Below the pieces are notes generated by a model. It did not search any database and was not told the origin of the DNA. It worked only from the letters and a program-made list of their open reading frames with translations. Source: Limnoperna fortunei (taxonomy: Eukaryota > Mollusca > Bivalvia > Mytilida > Modiolidae). Taken from it: a stretch of 64,000 nucleotides of DNA. The DNA lies in contig OX104122.1 of the NCBI GenBank assembly GCA_944474755.1, forward strand, positions 18,920,641 through 18,984,640, in the 5' to 3' direction. Shown here piece after piece: positions 58,301 to 64,000 of the stretch. The stretch's first letter is position 1. Each line of letters starts with the position of its first letter. The translations under genes were made by a program, and so were the position numbers.

Positions 58301-61300
58301 ATAATTCACGTGCTGCTTGGTTCAAAGAACCGGAAAAAATGATGGAGATTATGGTTGCACATGCGCCAGGTGGGAATGGGGGTTGTCTCAAAGGGTATTT
58401 GTTTGTGTTTCCGGTTCACAAGCTGCGAATAGGGAAAATATCTAAATTTATGATGGTAACGTATTTATTGTAATAAAAATGCTGGTAGGGATTACAAAAA
58501 TTACTTCTGGTTCGAGTCTAAAATAAATAACTCACAATTAAACAGAAACTAAATTTTAATGTTTTTGACATCAGTCCTTCAGTTGTTTTTTACTGTAAAA
58601 ACAGTATGTGGTTCAAATTAACAACAATTTAACTAATGACAAGTATATCAATTCCCTAAGGTTAATACTTTGGCGTCACTTTTCAGGTAAACTTCACACG
58701 CTTCACACGCTTTACTGTACAATGAAAGACAAAACAAACTGAATTAAATAATAATTGGGTTTACTCAAATAATAATTATTTGTTTTAACAGCTAAAAATA
58801 TACAAAAACTTGACCTTGCGATCCACAAATTTATGTATCCAATGAAATGGATTTTTCCTCCATCAACTAATAATTGATATTTATCAATAAAAATGAAACC
58901 ACAGTATTTTGATCAAAATGATTGGTCAACTCTTATTAATGAACAAAAGCAAAGAAACACAAAAATATTACAGGTTACTTACAGAATATAACACAAGTTA
59001 CAATGACATCACAACTGCAGTGTACTTGCAGGTTTTATTTTAATCCCTCAATAACTGCAATCAAAACTTCTACCTTAACAACTTTAGGTTACTCGCACTG
59101 GCTAGTAATGACACCACACTGGCTAGTAATGACACCACACTGGCTAGTATAGACACCACACTGGCTAGTATTGACACCACATACATTTTAGGCAAACAGG
59201 TTAAATATCTACTATTTTCTTATCTGCTTTCATTTTTATTCATTCTATTTAATTATATCATATGGTAAAACCATTTTTTTAAACTGATATCCATACAAAG
59301 TATACATATGGAAGTTTATAAATTGTGTTATAATAGTATGTAAATGCTGCATATAATACTACAACAAATTGGTAACCTCCAGGTCAACAATCAGAGAGTA
59401 AAAAACTACTGAGTTTCCTTCTTTTCCAAAAGCAAGATTAAAAGAAAAAGACCGTGGACAAAACACACTTCGTATGGTACCTTGAAAAAATACAAGTTGG
59501 AATTAAATTTGTTTTAAATACTAAAAAATAAGAAAGTAAGAAGTAATTACAGACTCAGAACCCATAACAGACCAGTTTTATTACTGGATAAATTCTGAAA
59601 AATATTGTTTAATTCTTAAAATTCCACCCGGATCCAACTTAAGTGATGATTAAACAAATCGAAATAATCTATTGGACATGTATTTCCAAGTGAATGTTAA
59701 GATTTTATGCATCAATAAATTTGATGGTAAACAAGGAAACAAAGCACAGGAAAATACATATGCTAATTAGATTGATATTATTCACTTAAAAACATAAAGT
59801 GTATGCAGTGGAAATAGCCATGTCCCATTATTTAGTGTGGATTCATTTTAACCTCAAGTAACACTGAACTGATTTATATCTGTGCAACAAGCAGCAGTTA
59901 TATTTAACTGATTCCCAAAACAGTTCTTACATTTTAGTGATTTCACTGACACCAGAAAGAGTAATTCTCTAATTTTGACGTAATATTTCAACCGCTTGCC
60001 CGGTGCGAAAAAAAATATAGTTCTCATCACTGGTGAATTTGTTGTTCTCAGCAGTTGATTGGTTAAAAATATTAACGTCACAATAAGAACTCGTGATGTC
60101 ATAAACAAAACACCTTCCATTTACCATGTATTCAAGTCGTGAACATAAAATTAGGGTTGGCAGAATTTGTACTTCATTTCGCAAATTTACTACTTTTTAA
60201 AATTAGAGAAACAGAATCTTACATTAGTACTCTTGGATTATCGGATTTCTTCAATCTCAATAGTTAAAATTATGGAAATTTAACTATCTCGATTGGAGAA
60301 ATCCGATAATCCACTCGTACCAATGTACTAAGATCCTATATTTACTATTAACCAATTTCATTGACACTAAAAGTTATTACATTTAACTGATCTACAAACA
60401 GTAAATTTCATGCTACGTAATCAACGATCACTGATGTCATCAATCAAACTTAATTTGATATTCTTTTATACAGGGTTATGCTAGTGGGTCCTTTGGTCCA
60501 ACTACTGCAGGTAGAATGGACTCGTACGTTGACGAATTTCAAAAAGCTGGAGGTAGTATGATTATGTTGGCAAAAGGAAACAGAAGTAAACAGGTAATTA
60601 ATTATTATAGCTGCTGTCCACTGTTTGTAAACTTCTTGTAGCAAACATATCAAGATGAGAGCTAAACAGCAATGCATGTGTTGGGACCAGAAATAAATGA
60701 AAGGAGCTTTTTGTTGTACACAGAAAAATTACAATATACATGTACATGTATGAGTAATGCCAGAGGAAAATTTGTCTATTTAAAAATTTTTTCAGAGTAC
60801 AGATATCACAAAATTGGTTCAAGAATATTTATAACTTTTGACTTGATACTGCCATGATCAATAACATCACAACTGCAGTGTACTTGCGAATAACAGTATT
60901 TATAGATTAAAATACCACACATAAAAATTGATGACACAAACCCATTACTTACAGGGGCCTCGGTGGCAGAGTGGTCAAGGTAGTTTGTCTACTATTGATC
61001 ATGTGGTCTGTCAACACTGAGATTGTGGGTTCGATTCTCACTGCAGGCAGGGTGTACTTGACTCCAATCTAAATTGACAAGGATTGCCAGTTTCCCTACT
61101 GCAGGTAGGGGGTTTTCTCCGTGTACTCTGTCTTCCTCCCCCAATAAAAACTGGACACCATGAAATAGCTGAAAAATTGCTAAAAGTGACGTTAAAACAC
61201 CATTCAAACAAACATCACAATTGCAGTGTACTTACAGAATATAACACAAGTGACAATAGTTTCTGTATAATATGTCATGTATGTCATGAATGGAAATTTT

Positions 61301-64000
61301 TTTTAATGTTGATGTTCACCTGAATTACTCATATTATTAATATCTTATCCTCTAAAATGACCTTGCCAATTGAAGTTTTGGAGGTTCTCTACAGAGATTT
61401 TTTATTTCAGCTGGACAAAACATGGCCACAATAGCCAATTTTGCTTTTATTGGTTGAAATTTAAAAATATTCTCCTAAGGGTAAAAATCTAAATATATTA
61501 TAACTAGGTACAAATGATATCTGTGTGATATCTGAAAATACAAGTCAATTTATTAAACTTAATACAATTGATGGTCCATGCACATATTTTTCATTTTGTC
61601 CTGATTAGGCAAAAATGGTAGCTAAGATCATTTCTTGTTCCTGTTGTCTATAATTTTTAAAATCTATGAAACTTTCAAGTACAAACATTTTGTAACCATA
61701 CTATTGATCTCCTGTACAAAGGTTCCTAATTTTTCCTCTTGATTTGGCAGGACAGGTAGAAATAACCTTTAAATTTAGCCAACAAAAAACAAATACAAAG
61801 TGCAATTTAATTATTATACCCCGGGGGGTATATAGTGTTCATGGTGTCTGTCTGTTCGTCCGTCCGTCCGTTACACTTTCTCTTATTTGCAACTATTCCT
61901 ACACCATTAAATGGAATTTGATGAAACTTACACAGAATCTTTGTCACATAGTGCCATTGTGCAGGAGATATTAAACATTTTGATCGGAATGATATTTGGG
62001 GTTTCCCATACAAAAACATGGACATTGTCATTGACCTAACATGGTCCTCATCTCTTATGTGCAACTCCTCCTACACCACTGAATGGAATTTGTTGAAACT
62101 TACACAGAATCTTGGTCACAAATTGGCATTGTGCGCTGGATATTAAACATTTTGATCAGAATATTATTGGAGGTTTCCCATAGAAAAACATGTACTTTGT
62201 CATTGGCATAGGGGATGCCATTCTTTGGGGGATTGGGGAGGGTTACAGGTTTTATCTGCAACTTTGCCTTCATGTTTAACTAGATAAAGTTTCAATTTCA
62301 TAATTAAGAACACTTGAATTTAATTGTGAAGCGGGGGGTATCAATGGTGAGCATTGCTCACAGGTTTTTTTACTCTAGTTTATTAACTAAAATTAATTAC
62401 ACTTAATTAATTAATAACAATAATAGAGTAAACTGTTAACTTAGCTGTCTTCCAAAGTTCCAATTGGTGTCCAAAGTGAATTGTCCAATTAATAATCAAA
62501 CTTCCAAATGTTGTATCCAAAAAAAATTAATTTCCTAAACAGTCAAGAAAATAAAAGTCCACTGGTAGGTACGGAATATTAAGTCCAATATACAGATGAA
62601 GTATCCAGTATGAATTCTAGCAAAATGTTATTAATTCTTCTGTACACTTGAAAGTCCATAACCAATCCTGTATCCAATGACACGAATGAAAGCTCAAACA
62701 AGATCTGTCCAACAATACGACCAGAAGTCAAACCAAAATCTGCACCCAAGTCCTTTATAAATATATATATATATTTATAGGTTATTTACGTTTTTTGAAA
62801 CGAGATGCGTTTTCTCGTTCATATCTCATCGAAGGACGACAGCGCTGAGATGAGATGACGAGAAAATGCATCGAGTTTCATAAAATGTAAATAATCTGTT
62901 TATCGCTGTTTTGTAACATTGTGACGTCACAGTGTTACTTAACGACGTCTTGACAGCGAGCTGAGATGGGCCCATCTCAAGCTATTAGAGTGAGATGGAA
63001 TAATATCGCACACAAAGATCAAAGGAAAATACTGCAAAATAGCGATAAATATATATATCTCCAAATTGAATGTTCCAGAATTTAGAAGGTCATGGAATGT
63101 TGTTGTTTTTATATCTGATTTTTTTTATTGCATAATTAACAGTTCTAGAATTTTCTTTTTCTCAAGTAAACAAATAACAATTACAATGCAATTATTTCAT
63201 AAAGTTTTGTTGTATTCACATCCAAAAACAAATATTATGGGTCGTCCATAATTGTCAACCATTTTCATAAGTGTGCAAACCTGTGGGAGGGGATTAAAAA
63301 TTTCGACATTTTTGCGTACACTTTTTTTATCTTCAGAAAATTTTTGTTTCCATGGAGTTTGGTTTTTATATTAGTTTAATGGTTGATGTTCACTTTTTGA
63401 TGTGGGGTCTCAAAAAGTGTTCTTTTTGCACACTTGTGAAAATGGTTGACAATTATGGACGGGTGACCCCTTAGGCAAAACAAATATTAAATACACATAT
63501 AAGACCAAATAAACAAGTATCTCATAAGAAGAGAAGTCTTATTGCTAATCAGCTAAAAATTAAAGTTCGGAAGTTTAAATACATGTGACATTCGAGGATT
63601 GATGTGTCTTAAGTCCTTTGCCAAGATCTTTCATTTTGTACTTAAGGGATTTAAAACATAGCTTTAACTAGGGATTCTGATTTTTATCCCAAATTAGCAC
63701 TTTAATTTTGAACTGTAATGAATTCCTAAGGGAAGATTTACTTATATTTTGGGTGATAATGCTTATATTTGATCTATTAAGTTCAGATGAGCATTAAGAT
63801 ACTCATGGGAAGATTTGGTTTTATTTAAATTATTATTTTTTATATATATTGAACTTTTTTGCAAGTTCAAATAAAATGCACTGCATAATTTATAGTGTTG
63901 ATTTTCTCTTTAGTTGTATTTATGCTTTAATGAAAGCAGGAGAGCAAAGTCAGTGAAAATAACTGAGATATTTATCTTTTCTTCAGTGCTCAGAGTAAGA
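36450..64000 (+). CDS. Class I fumarate hydratase, mitochondrial-type (10 exons, 3' end outside window)
   Basis: Iron-sulfur fumarase that interconverts fumarate and malate. Exons: 36450-36609, 40408-40535, 40866-41004, 43120-43220, 45556-45762, 46602-46728, 47941-48131, 49877-49987, 51231-51437, 60474-60593. All phases agree and give 497 residues. Cys133 (PGCQDTGT), Cys252 (AACPPYH) and Cys346 (VSCSAD) fit the three [4Fe-4S] ligands. Asp135, His334, Arg421, Thr467, Arg471 and Lys491 fall at the active-site positions I recall for the Leishmania class I enzyme, whose numbering coincides. The first ~27 residues are basic, Ser/Ala-rich and without acidic residues, as in a mitochondrial presequence. 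Full-length relatives are about 550-570 residues, so about 70 residues are missing beyond the window. Intron 8 has a GC donor. This class is absent from vertebrates, which use class II. Confidence 0.93.
36610..37876. other. Fumarase intron 1, first part, no recognised feature
   Basis: AT-rich intron sequence. The short frames on either strand lack protein-like features. Confidence 0.4.
38493..38535 (-). ncRNA. Hammerhead ribozyme motif (Penelope-like element)
   Basis: On the minus strand, stem I 5' strand ACGCCA is followed by CTGATGA, stem II (GTCT/AGAC with a TAAGT loop), GAAA, a minimal stem III (CGCGCG) and the cleavage triplet GTC, then the stem I 3' strand TGGCAT. All catalytic core residues match. 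In this copy stem I has one mismatch (A for G); other copies read TGGCGT and would pair fully. Very short stem III is typical of hammerheads in Penelope-like retroelements, which may act as dimers. Confidence 0.85.
39348..39461 (+). pseudogene. Penelope-type GIY-YIG endonuclease C-terminal remnant
   Basis: A 37-codon frame ending in TAA reads [20 protein letters not shown] then [16 protein letters not shown]. The pattern (basic/acidic helix with R-E-x-x-W-I-x-x-L and a final P-x-G-I-N) resembles the end of the GIY-YIG endonuclease domain of Penelope-like elements. The reverse transcriptase and the GIY-YIG motif itself are missing; a lysine/asparagine-rich spacer with stops lies upstream. Confidence 0.6.
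39870..40025 (+). mobile_element. tRNA-derived SINE
   Basis: The head GCGGATTTGGCCGAGGGGTC resembles a class II tRNA 5' half with an A box, and GGTGTGAGTTCGAATCCCGC is a B box and T arm. A tail with GTGTTGGGCTTAATTTGTAGACG ends directly in a (TA)n run. The tail and lack of a clean acceptor stem argue for a SINE rather than a tRNA gene. Confidence 0.75.
40026..40087. repeat. (TA)n microsatellite
   Basis: About 30 uninterrupted TA units between the SINE tail and a Penelope module. Shorter runs are at 37904-37931, 39221-39231 and 40316-40358. Confidence 0.97.
40408..40535 (+). CDS. Fumarase exon 2
   Basis: Acceptor TGTATTACAG, donor TTGCAG|GTGAGG. Encodes [18 protein letters not shown] and the helix [20 protein letters not shown] typical of class I fumarases. 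Confidence 0.92.
40866..41004 (+). CDS. Fumarase exon 3: first cluster cysteine
   Basis: Acceptor TTATACAG, donor ATGG|GTAGGT. Encodes the [20 protein letters not shown] segment; Cys133 is the first [4Fe-4S] ligand, followed by the substrate-contact residues Gln134 and Asp135. Confidence 0.95.
41519..42660. mobile_element. CAGGG element copy 2 with duplicated GTCGCCCT phrases
   Basis: Starts CAGGGCTTACCACACTGGGC and matches 34326-35582 almost throughout. The block ACTAGGACCTGAAGTCGCCC and on to AAAAGTGAAGTCG is tandemly duplicated (~53 bp) in the arm. The copy stops at about 42660 and has no right terminus. It lies in intron 3 of the fumarase gene. Confidence 0.75.
42879..43083. mobile_element. 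205-bp MITE directly upstream of fumarase exon 4
   Basis: AGGGCTATTCCAGTAAAATT and the reverse complement of the other end (AGGGCTATTACAGAAAAATT) form inverted ends that extend ~40 bp with GGGGTGGAAC. No coding sequence. Confidence 0.8.
43120..43220 (+). CDS. Fumarase exon 4
   Basis: Acceptor TTTTTTAACAG, donor CACAG|GTAAAG. Encodes [20 protein letters not shown] and [18 protein letters not shown] ends only 36 bp upstream of the acceptor, so branch point and polypyrimidine tract occupy the remaining gap. Confidence 0.93.
43432..44452. mobile_element. 1,021-bp pogo/Tigger-like non-autonomous element
   Basis: Left CAGTGAAACCTGTCTAAACC and right (reverse complement) CAGTCAAACCTCTAAAAACC are flanked by TA at 43430-43431 and 44453-44454. 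The arms contain repeated ACCGACC/GGTCGGT and ACCGG phrases. No transposase frame is present. In fumarase intron 4. Confidence 0.8.
44640..44805 (+). mobile_element. SINE body fragment, plus strand
   Basis: Contains CTCCAACTTAATTGACAAGG, TAGCTGAAAATTGCTGAAAG and a CAAACAAAC end, matching the body and tail of the SINE at 60955 with many substitutions; the tRNA head is absent. Confidence 0.7.
44855..44992 (-). mobile_element. SINE body fragment, minus strand
   Basis: Reverse complement of the same SINE body (AGCAATTTTTCAGCTATATC, ACCTGCTGTAGGAAAACTAG, CAATTAAAATTGGAT). It lies about 50 bp from an opposite-strand copy, forming an inverted pair. Confidence 0.75.
45556..45762 (+). CDS. Fumarase exon 5
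   Basis: 207 bp, phase 0 both ends; acceptor CTTAACAG, donor GCAAAG|GTAGGT. Begins [20 protein letters not shown] and contains the conserved [20 protein letters not shown] loop. Confidence 0.95.
45845..46105. repeat. Degenerate minisatellite, ~36-60 bp units
   Basis: Repeated CAAGATCATCTGATCTGGGG and AGCTAGGGGTGAGTATTATA blocks, variable in order, in fumarase intron 5. Confidence 0.65.
46602..46728 (+). CDS. Fumarase exon 6: second cluster cysteine
   Basis: Acceptor TTTTTTTCAG, donor GAAG|GTGGGT. Encodes [20 protein letters not shown] with Cys252, the second cluster ligand, and [20 protein letters not shown] 19-bp piece of its 3' part is duplicated in the intron at 46758-46776. Confidence 0.95.
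46775..47572. mobile_element. ~800-bp element with TACCGTAA ends in fumarase intron 6
   Basis: TACCGTAA at 46775 and TTACGGTA at 47565-47572, with related ATTGTCCGCA and GTGCGGACAATATG motifs inside both ends. Positions about 47370-47560 match 51590-51775 in reverse complement. Non-coding. Confidence 0.5.
47941..48131 (+). CDS. Fumarase exon 7: third cluster cysteine
   Basis: Acceptor TTTATTTCAG, donor CAG|GTATGT. Encodes [20 protein letters not shown] followed by [18 protein letters not shown]; Cys346 is the third ligand and His334 an active-site residue. Confidence 0.95.
48640..48948. repeat. ~31-bp minisatellite, about 10 units
   Basis: Unit TTAGTGTACAAAACAACATG plus TTGTCAGTTGC, with CAGCAGCTT and CGCTGGCTT variants; in fumarase intron 7. 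The open frames are artefacts. Confidence 0.9.
48950..49870. other. Fumarase intron 7, mostly featureless, with a SINE tail
   Basis: AT-rich. At 49437-49497 the minus strand carries a SINE end (ATAGCTGAAATATTGCTG then GGGCGTTAAACACCAT). Nothing else was recognised. Confidence 0.5.
49877..49987 (+). CDS. Fumarase exon 8 with GC donor
   Basis: Acceptor GATTTTTAG; 37 codons encoding [20 protein letters not shown] and the stretch to EVVQ. The donor is CAG|GCAAGT, the usual strong context of GC-AG introns. No GT in the right phase is nearby. Confidence 0.9.
50375..50575. repeat. ~43-bp minisatellite, about 5 units
   Basis: Unit ACAGGAAATCAAGGGTTCCA plus CCCCCAGTCAGTTAAAACAC, in the GC-AG intron 8 of the fumarase gene. 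Confidence 0.9.
50580..51230. other. Fumarase intron 8, remainder
   Basis: A ~33-bp direct repeat (ACAGAAAAATTCTGTTTCTG at about 50575-50608 and again) is the only structure. A minus-strand frame at 50988-51401 overlaps exon 9 and has no protein-like features. Confidence 0.4.
51231..51437 (+). CDS. Fumarase exon 9: start of the C-terminal domain
   Basis: Acceptor TTTTTTGTAG, donor CCTGAG|GTCTGT. Encodes [20 protein letters not shown], then [20 protein letters not shown] with Arg421, and [15 protein letters not shown]. The following intron is about 9 kb. Confidence 0.94.
51590..51775 (-). mobile_element. Fragment of the repeat at 47370-47560, opposite orientation
   Basis: Shared blocks include TATATGCATGTACAATCC, CGTACAAGTTTTCACAAAAC and GAGATGAAGAC. 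Encoded frames look alike between the two copies only because the DNA is homologous. Confidence 0.65.
52270..52960. repeat. Diverged ~140-bp tandem repeat of mollusc type
   Basis: Begins GTCTCCACTGCGAGACATAT and repeats modules with TGTCACCTGACCTTGACCTC, GTAACTACGCATGGTAGGGT and GACAATATTTGGTATACAGG at least three times. Confidence 0.7.
52961..53118 (+). mobile_element. SINE body and tail fragment, plus strand
   Basis: CTCCAATCTTAATTGACAAG through GAAAAATTGCTGAAAGTGGC and GTTAAACACCATCAAACAAA, the best-preserved tail of this family here. The tRNA-like head is missing. Confidence 0.85.
53235..53525. repeat. ~290-bp inverted-repeat unit at the left end of the 5.2-kb element
   Basis: AACTCAATTTTTAGAATTAA... 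and its inverted copy ...TTAATTCTAAAAATTGAGTT pair over about 58 bp, each arm containing an AAATAAATACTTACCATCAT-type or inverse segment. Confidence 0.75.
55295..56885. repeat. ~175-193 bp tandem array, about 9 units, inside the 5.2-kb element
   Basis: The landmark GAAGAACTAGGATTAGCTGA or a variant recurs near 55320, 55507, 55700, 55877, 56051, 56241, 56430, 56619 and 56809. Units also share AGGAGGAACATGACTCACT, AGAAGTGGACAATTTTCTCC and TTGGGTGGACCTTGTTTCCT. The last three units are the most alike. Frames on both strands are short and not conserved. Confidence 0.9.
57825..57960. repeat. Two-copy ~65-bp tandem repeat
   Basis: TACTTACATGAAATTCAGTC...GGTAACTTTACCCGAC and TACTTACATGAACTTCAGTC...GGTAACTTTACCAGAC, each followed by GAAAACAA and an AT-rich piece. 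Confidence 0.8.
59092..59180. repeat. ~22-bp minisatellite, 4 units
   Basis: Unit CACTGGCTAGTAATGACACC plus AC, in fumarase intron 9. Confidence 0.9.
59180..60000. other. Fumarase intron 9, right part, no recognised feature
   Basis: AT-rich with no repeat or exon identified. Confidence 0.4.
60000..60400. mobile_element. Non-autonomous repeat with foldback core, copy 2
   Basis: 60219-60337 is a palindrome (AGAATCTTACATTAGTAC pairing with GTACCAATGTACTAAGATCC; ATTATCGGATT/AATCCGATAAT inside) of the same family as 18299-18416. The flank 60010-60220 matches 18430-18640 in reverse complement. It ends about 75 bp before fumarase exon 10. Confidence 0.75.
60474..60593 (+). CDS. Fumarase exon 10: substrate-binding motif
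   Basis: Acceptor TTTTATACAG, donor AAACAG|GTAATT. Encodes [20 protein letters not shown] and [20 protein letters not shown], containing Thr467, Arg471 and Lys491. The next exon was not found before 64000. Confidence 0.95.
60955..61215 (+). mobile_element. Full-length tRNA-derived SINE
   Basis: Head GGGCCTCGGTGGCAGAGTGG with A box at 60964-60974 (TGGCAGAGTGG) and B box at 61027-61037 (GGTTCGATTC). The body includes AATTGACAAGGATTGCCAGT and CCCCAATAAAAACTGGACAC, and the 3' end GAAAAATTGCTAAAAGTGAC, GTTAAAACACCATTC and CAAACAAACA. The 3' part is the mollusc-type conserved region also found at 22.1, 44.6, 44.9, 49.4 and 53.0 kb. Confidence 0.9.
61815..62370. mobile_element. Mollusc-type TATACCCC repeat, longer copy
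   Basis: Begins TTATACCCCGGGGGGTATAT, has GTCTGTTCGTCCGTCCGTCC, two tandem ~220-bp modules (GGAATTTGATGAAACTTACA, CATTTTGATCGGAATGATAT) and ends GCGGGGGGTATCAATGGTGA. Same class as 13211-13573. Confidence 0.75.
62779..63052 (-). mobile_element. ~275-bp interspersed repeat, copy 2
   Basis: Reverse-complement copy of 5712-5990: GGTTATTTACGTTTTTTGAA, TGAGATGACGAGAAAATGCA, GAGATGGGCCCATCTCAAGC and AAGGAAAATACTGCAAAATA occur in the expected order, bounded by short (TA)n runs. Confidence 0.85.
63239..63470. mobile_element. ~230-bp MITE with ~40-bp inverted ends
   Basis: GTCCATAATTGTCAACCATT then TTCATAAGTGTGCAAA at the left is inverted at the right (TTTGCACACTTGTGAAAATGG, with GTTGACAATTATGGAC). 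The interior is AT-rich and non-coding. Confidence 0.85.
63475..64000. other. Fumarase intron 10, right edge of window
   Basis: AT-rich sequence. The remaining fumarase exon(s) for about 70 C-terminal residues were searched for and not seen. Confidence 0.4.

Larger units (their letters stand above)
53260..58490. mobile_element. 5.2-kb non-autonomous element with ~150-bp inverted ends, in fumarase intron 9
   Basis: The left end at about 53270-53405 and the reverse complement of 58475-58320 run in parallel for ~150 bp: ACCATCATAAATTTAGATAT, TTTTCCCTATTCGCAGCTTG, TGAACCGGAAACACAAACAA, CCCCATTCCCACCTGGCGCA, ATAATCTCCATCATTTTT. Only a few substitutions separate the arms, so the copy is fairly young. 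The interior is a tandem array plus AT-rich sequence without a transposase frame; superfamily unknown. Confidence 0.75.

Noticed and set aside
60955..61040. tRNA gene
   Set aside because: It is the head of a full SINE with body and tail; the T-arm and acceptor pairing are degenerate.

Overview
The window is animal nuclear DNA, very probably from a bivalve mollusc and most likely a mytilid mussel. The reasons are AT-rich sequence, genes split into short exons by GT-AG introns, tRNA-derived SINEs with the mollusc-type tail, a Penelope-like hammerhead repeat I associate with Mytilus, PHD/APE/RT non-LTR elements and very dense MITE-like inverted-repeat DNA. There is no bacterial-type gene organisation and no rRNA or functional tRNA gene.

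Two host genes can be read. On the minus strand (about 30.0 kb down to 4.08 kb) eight coding exons join without frame conflict into a protein of about 362 residues. It has eight predicted membrane segments and an acidic/basic C-terminal tail, and I cannot name its family. On the plus strand (from 36.45 kb past the window end) ten exons join in perfect phase into 497 residues of a class I, [4Fe-4S] fumarate hydratase with a mitochondrial-type presequence. Roughly the last 70 residues lie beyond base 64000. The two genes are transcribed divergently from the 30-36 kb interval and nothing suggests a shared function.

Most of the rest is transposable-element debris, much of it nested. At 21-30 kb there are FLYWCH-type remnants, two long-TIR elements (22.5-24.4 and 24.5-29.8 kb) and, inside the second, a non-LTR retrotransposon with PHD, endonuclease and reverse transcriptase domains and a 2A-type motif. 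At 30.5-36 kb lie a third long-TIR element, a pogo-like element and a triple nest of CAGGG-ended elements. At 37.9-40.4 kb is Penelope-like debris with a hammerhead ribozyme and a GIY-YIG remnant. The fumarase introns hold a pogo-like element, SINEs, MITEs, minisatellites and a 5.2-kb element with ~150-bp inverted ends. The left 20 kb has several minisatellites and a 4.2-kb compound repeat with a six-unit ~158-bp array.

The most interesting signals are: (1) three long-TIR elements whose arms are built from reiterated short phrases and which lie between 8-9 bp direct repeats, with FLYWCH/MULE-like coding remnants in or beside them; (2) the 2A motif in the retrotransposon; (3) the hammerhead ribozyme; (4) a tandemly duplicated 5' splice site in the membrane-protein gene. 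All boundaries come from reading by eye; no alignment or database search was run.
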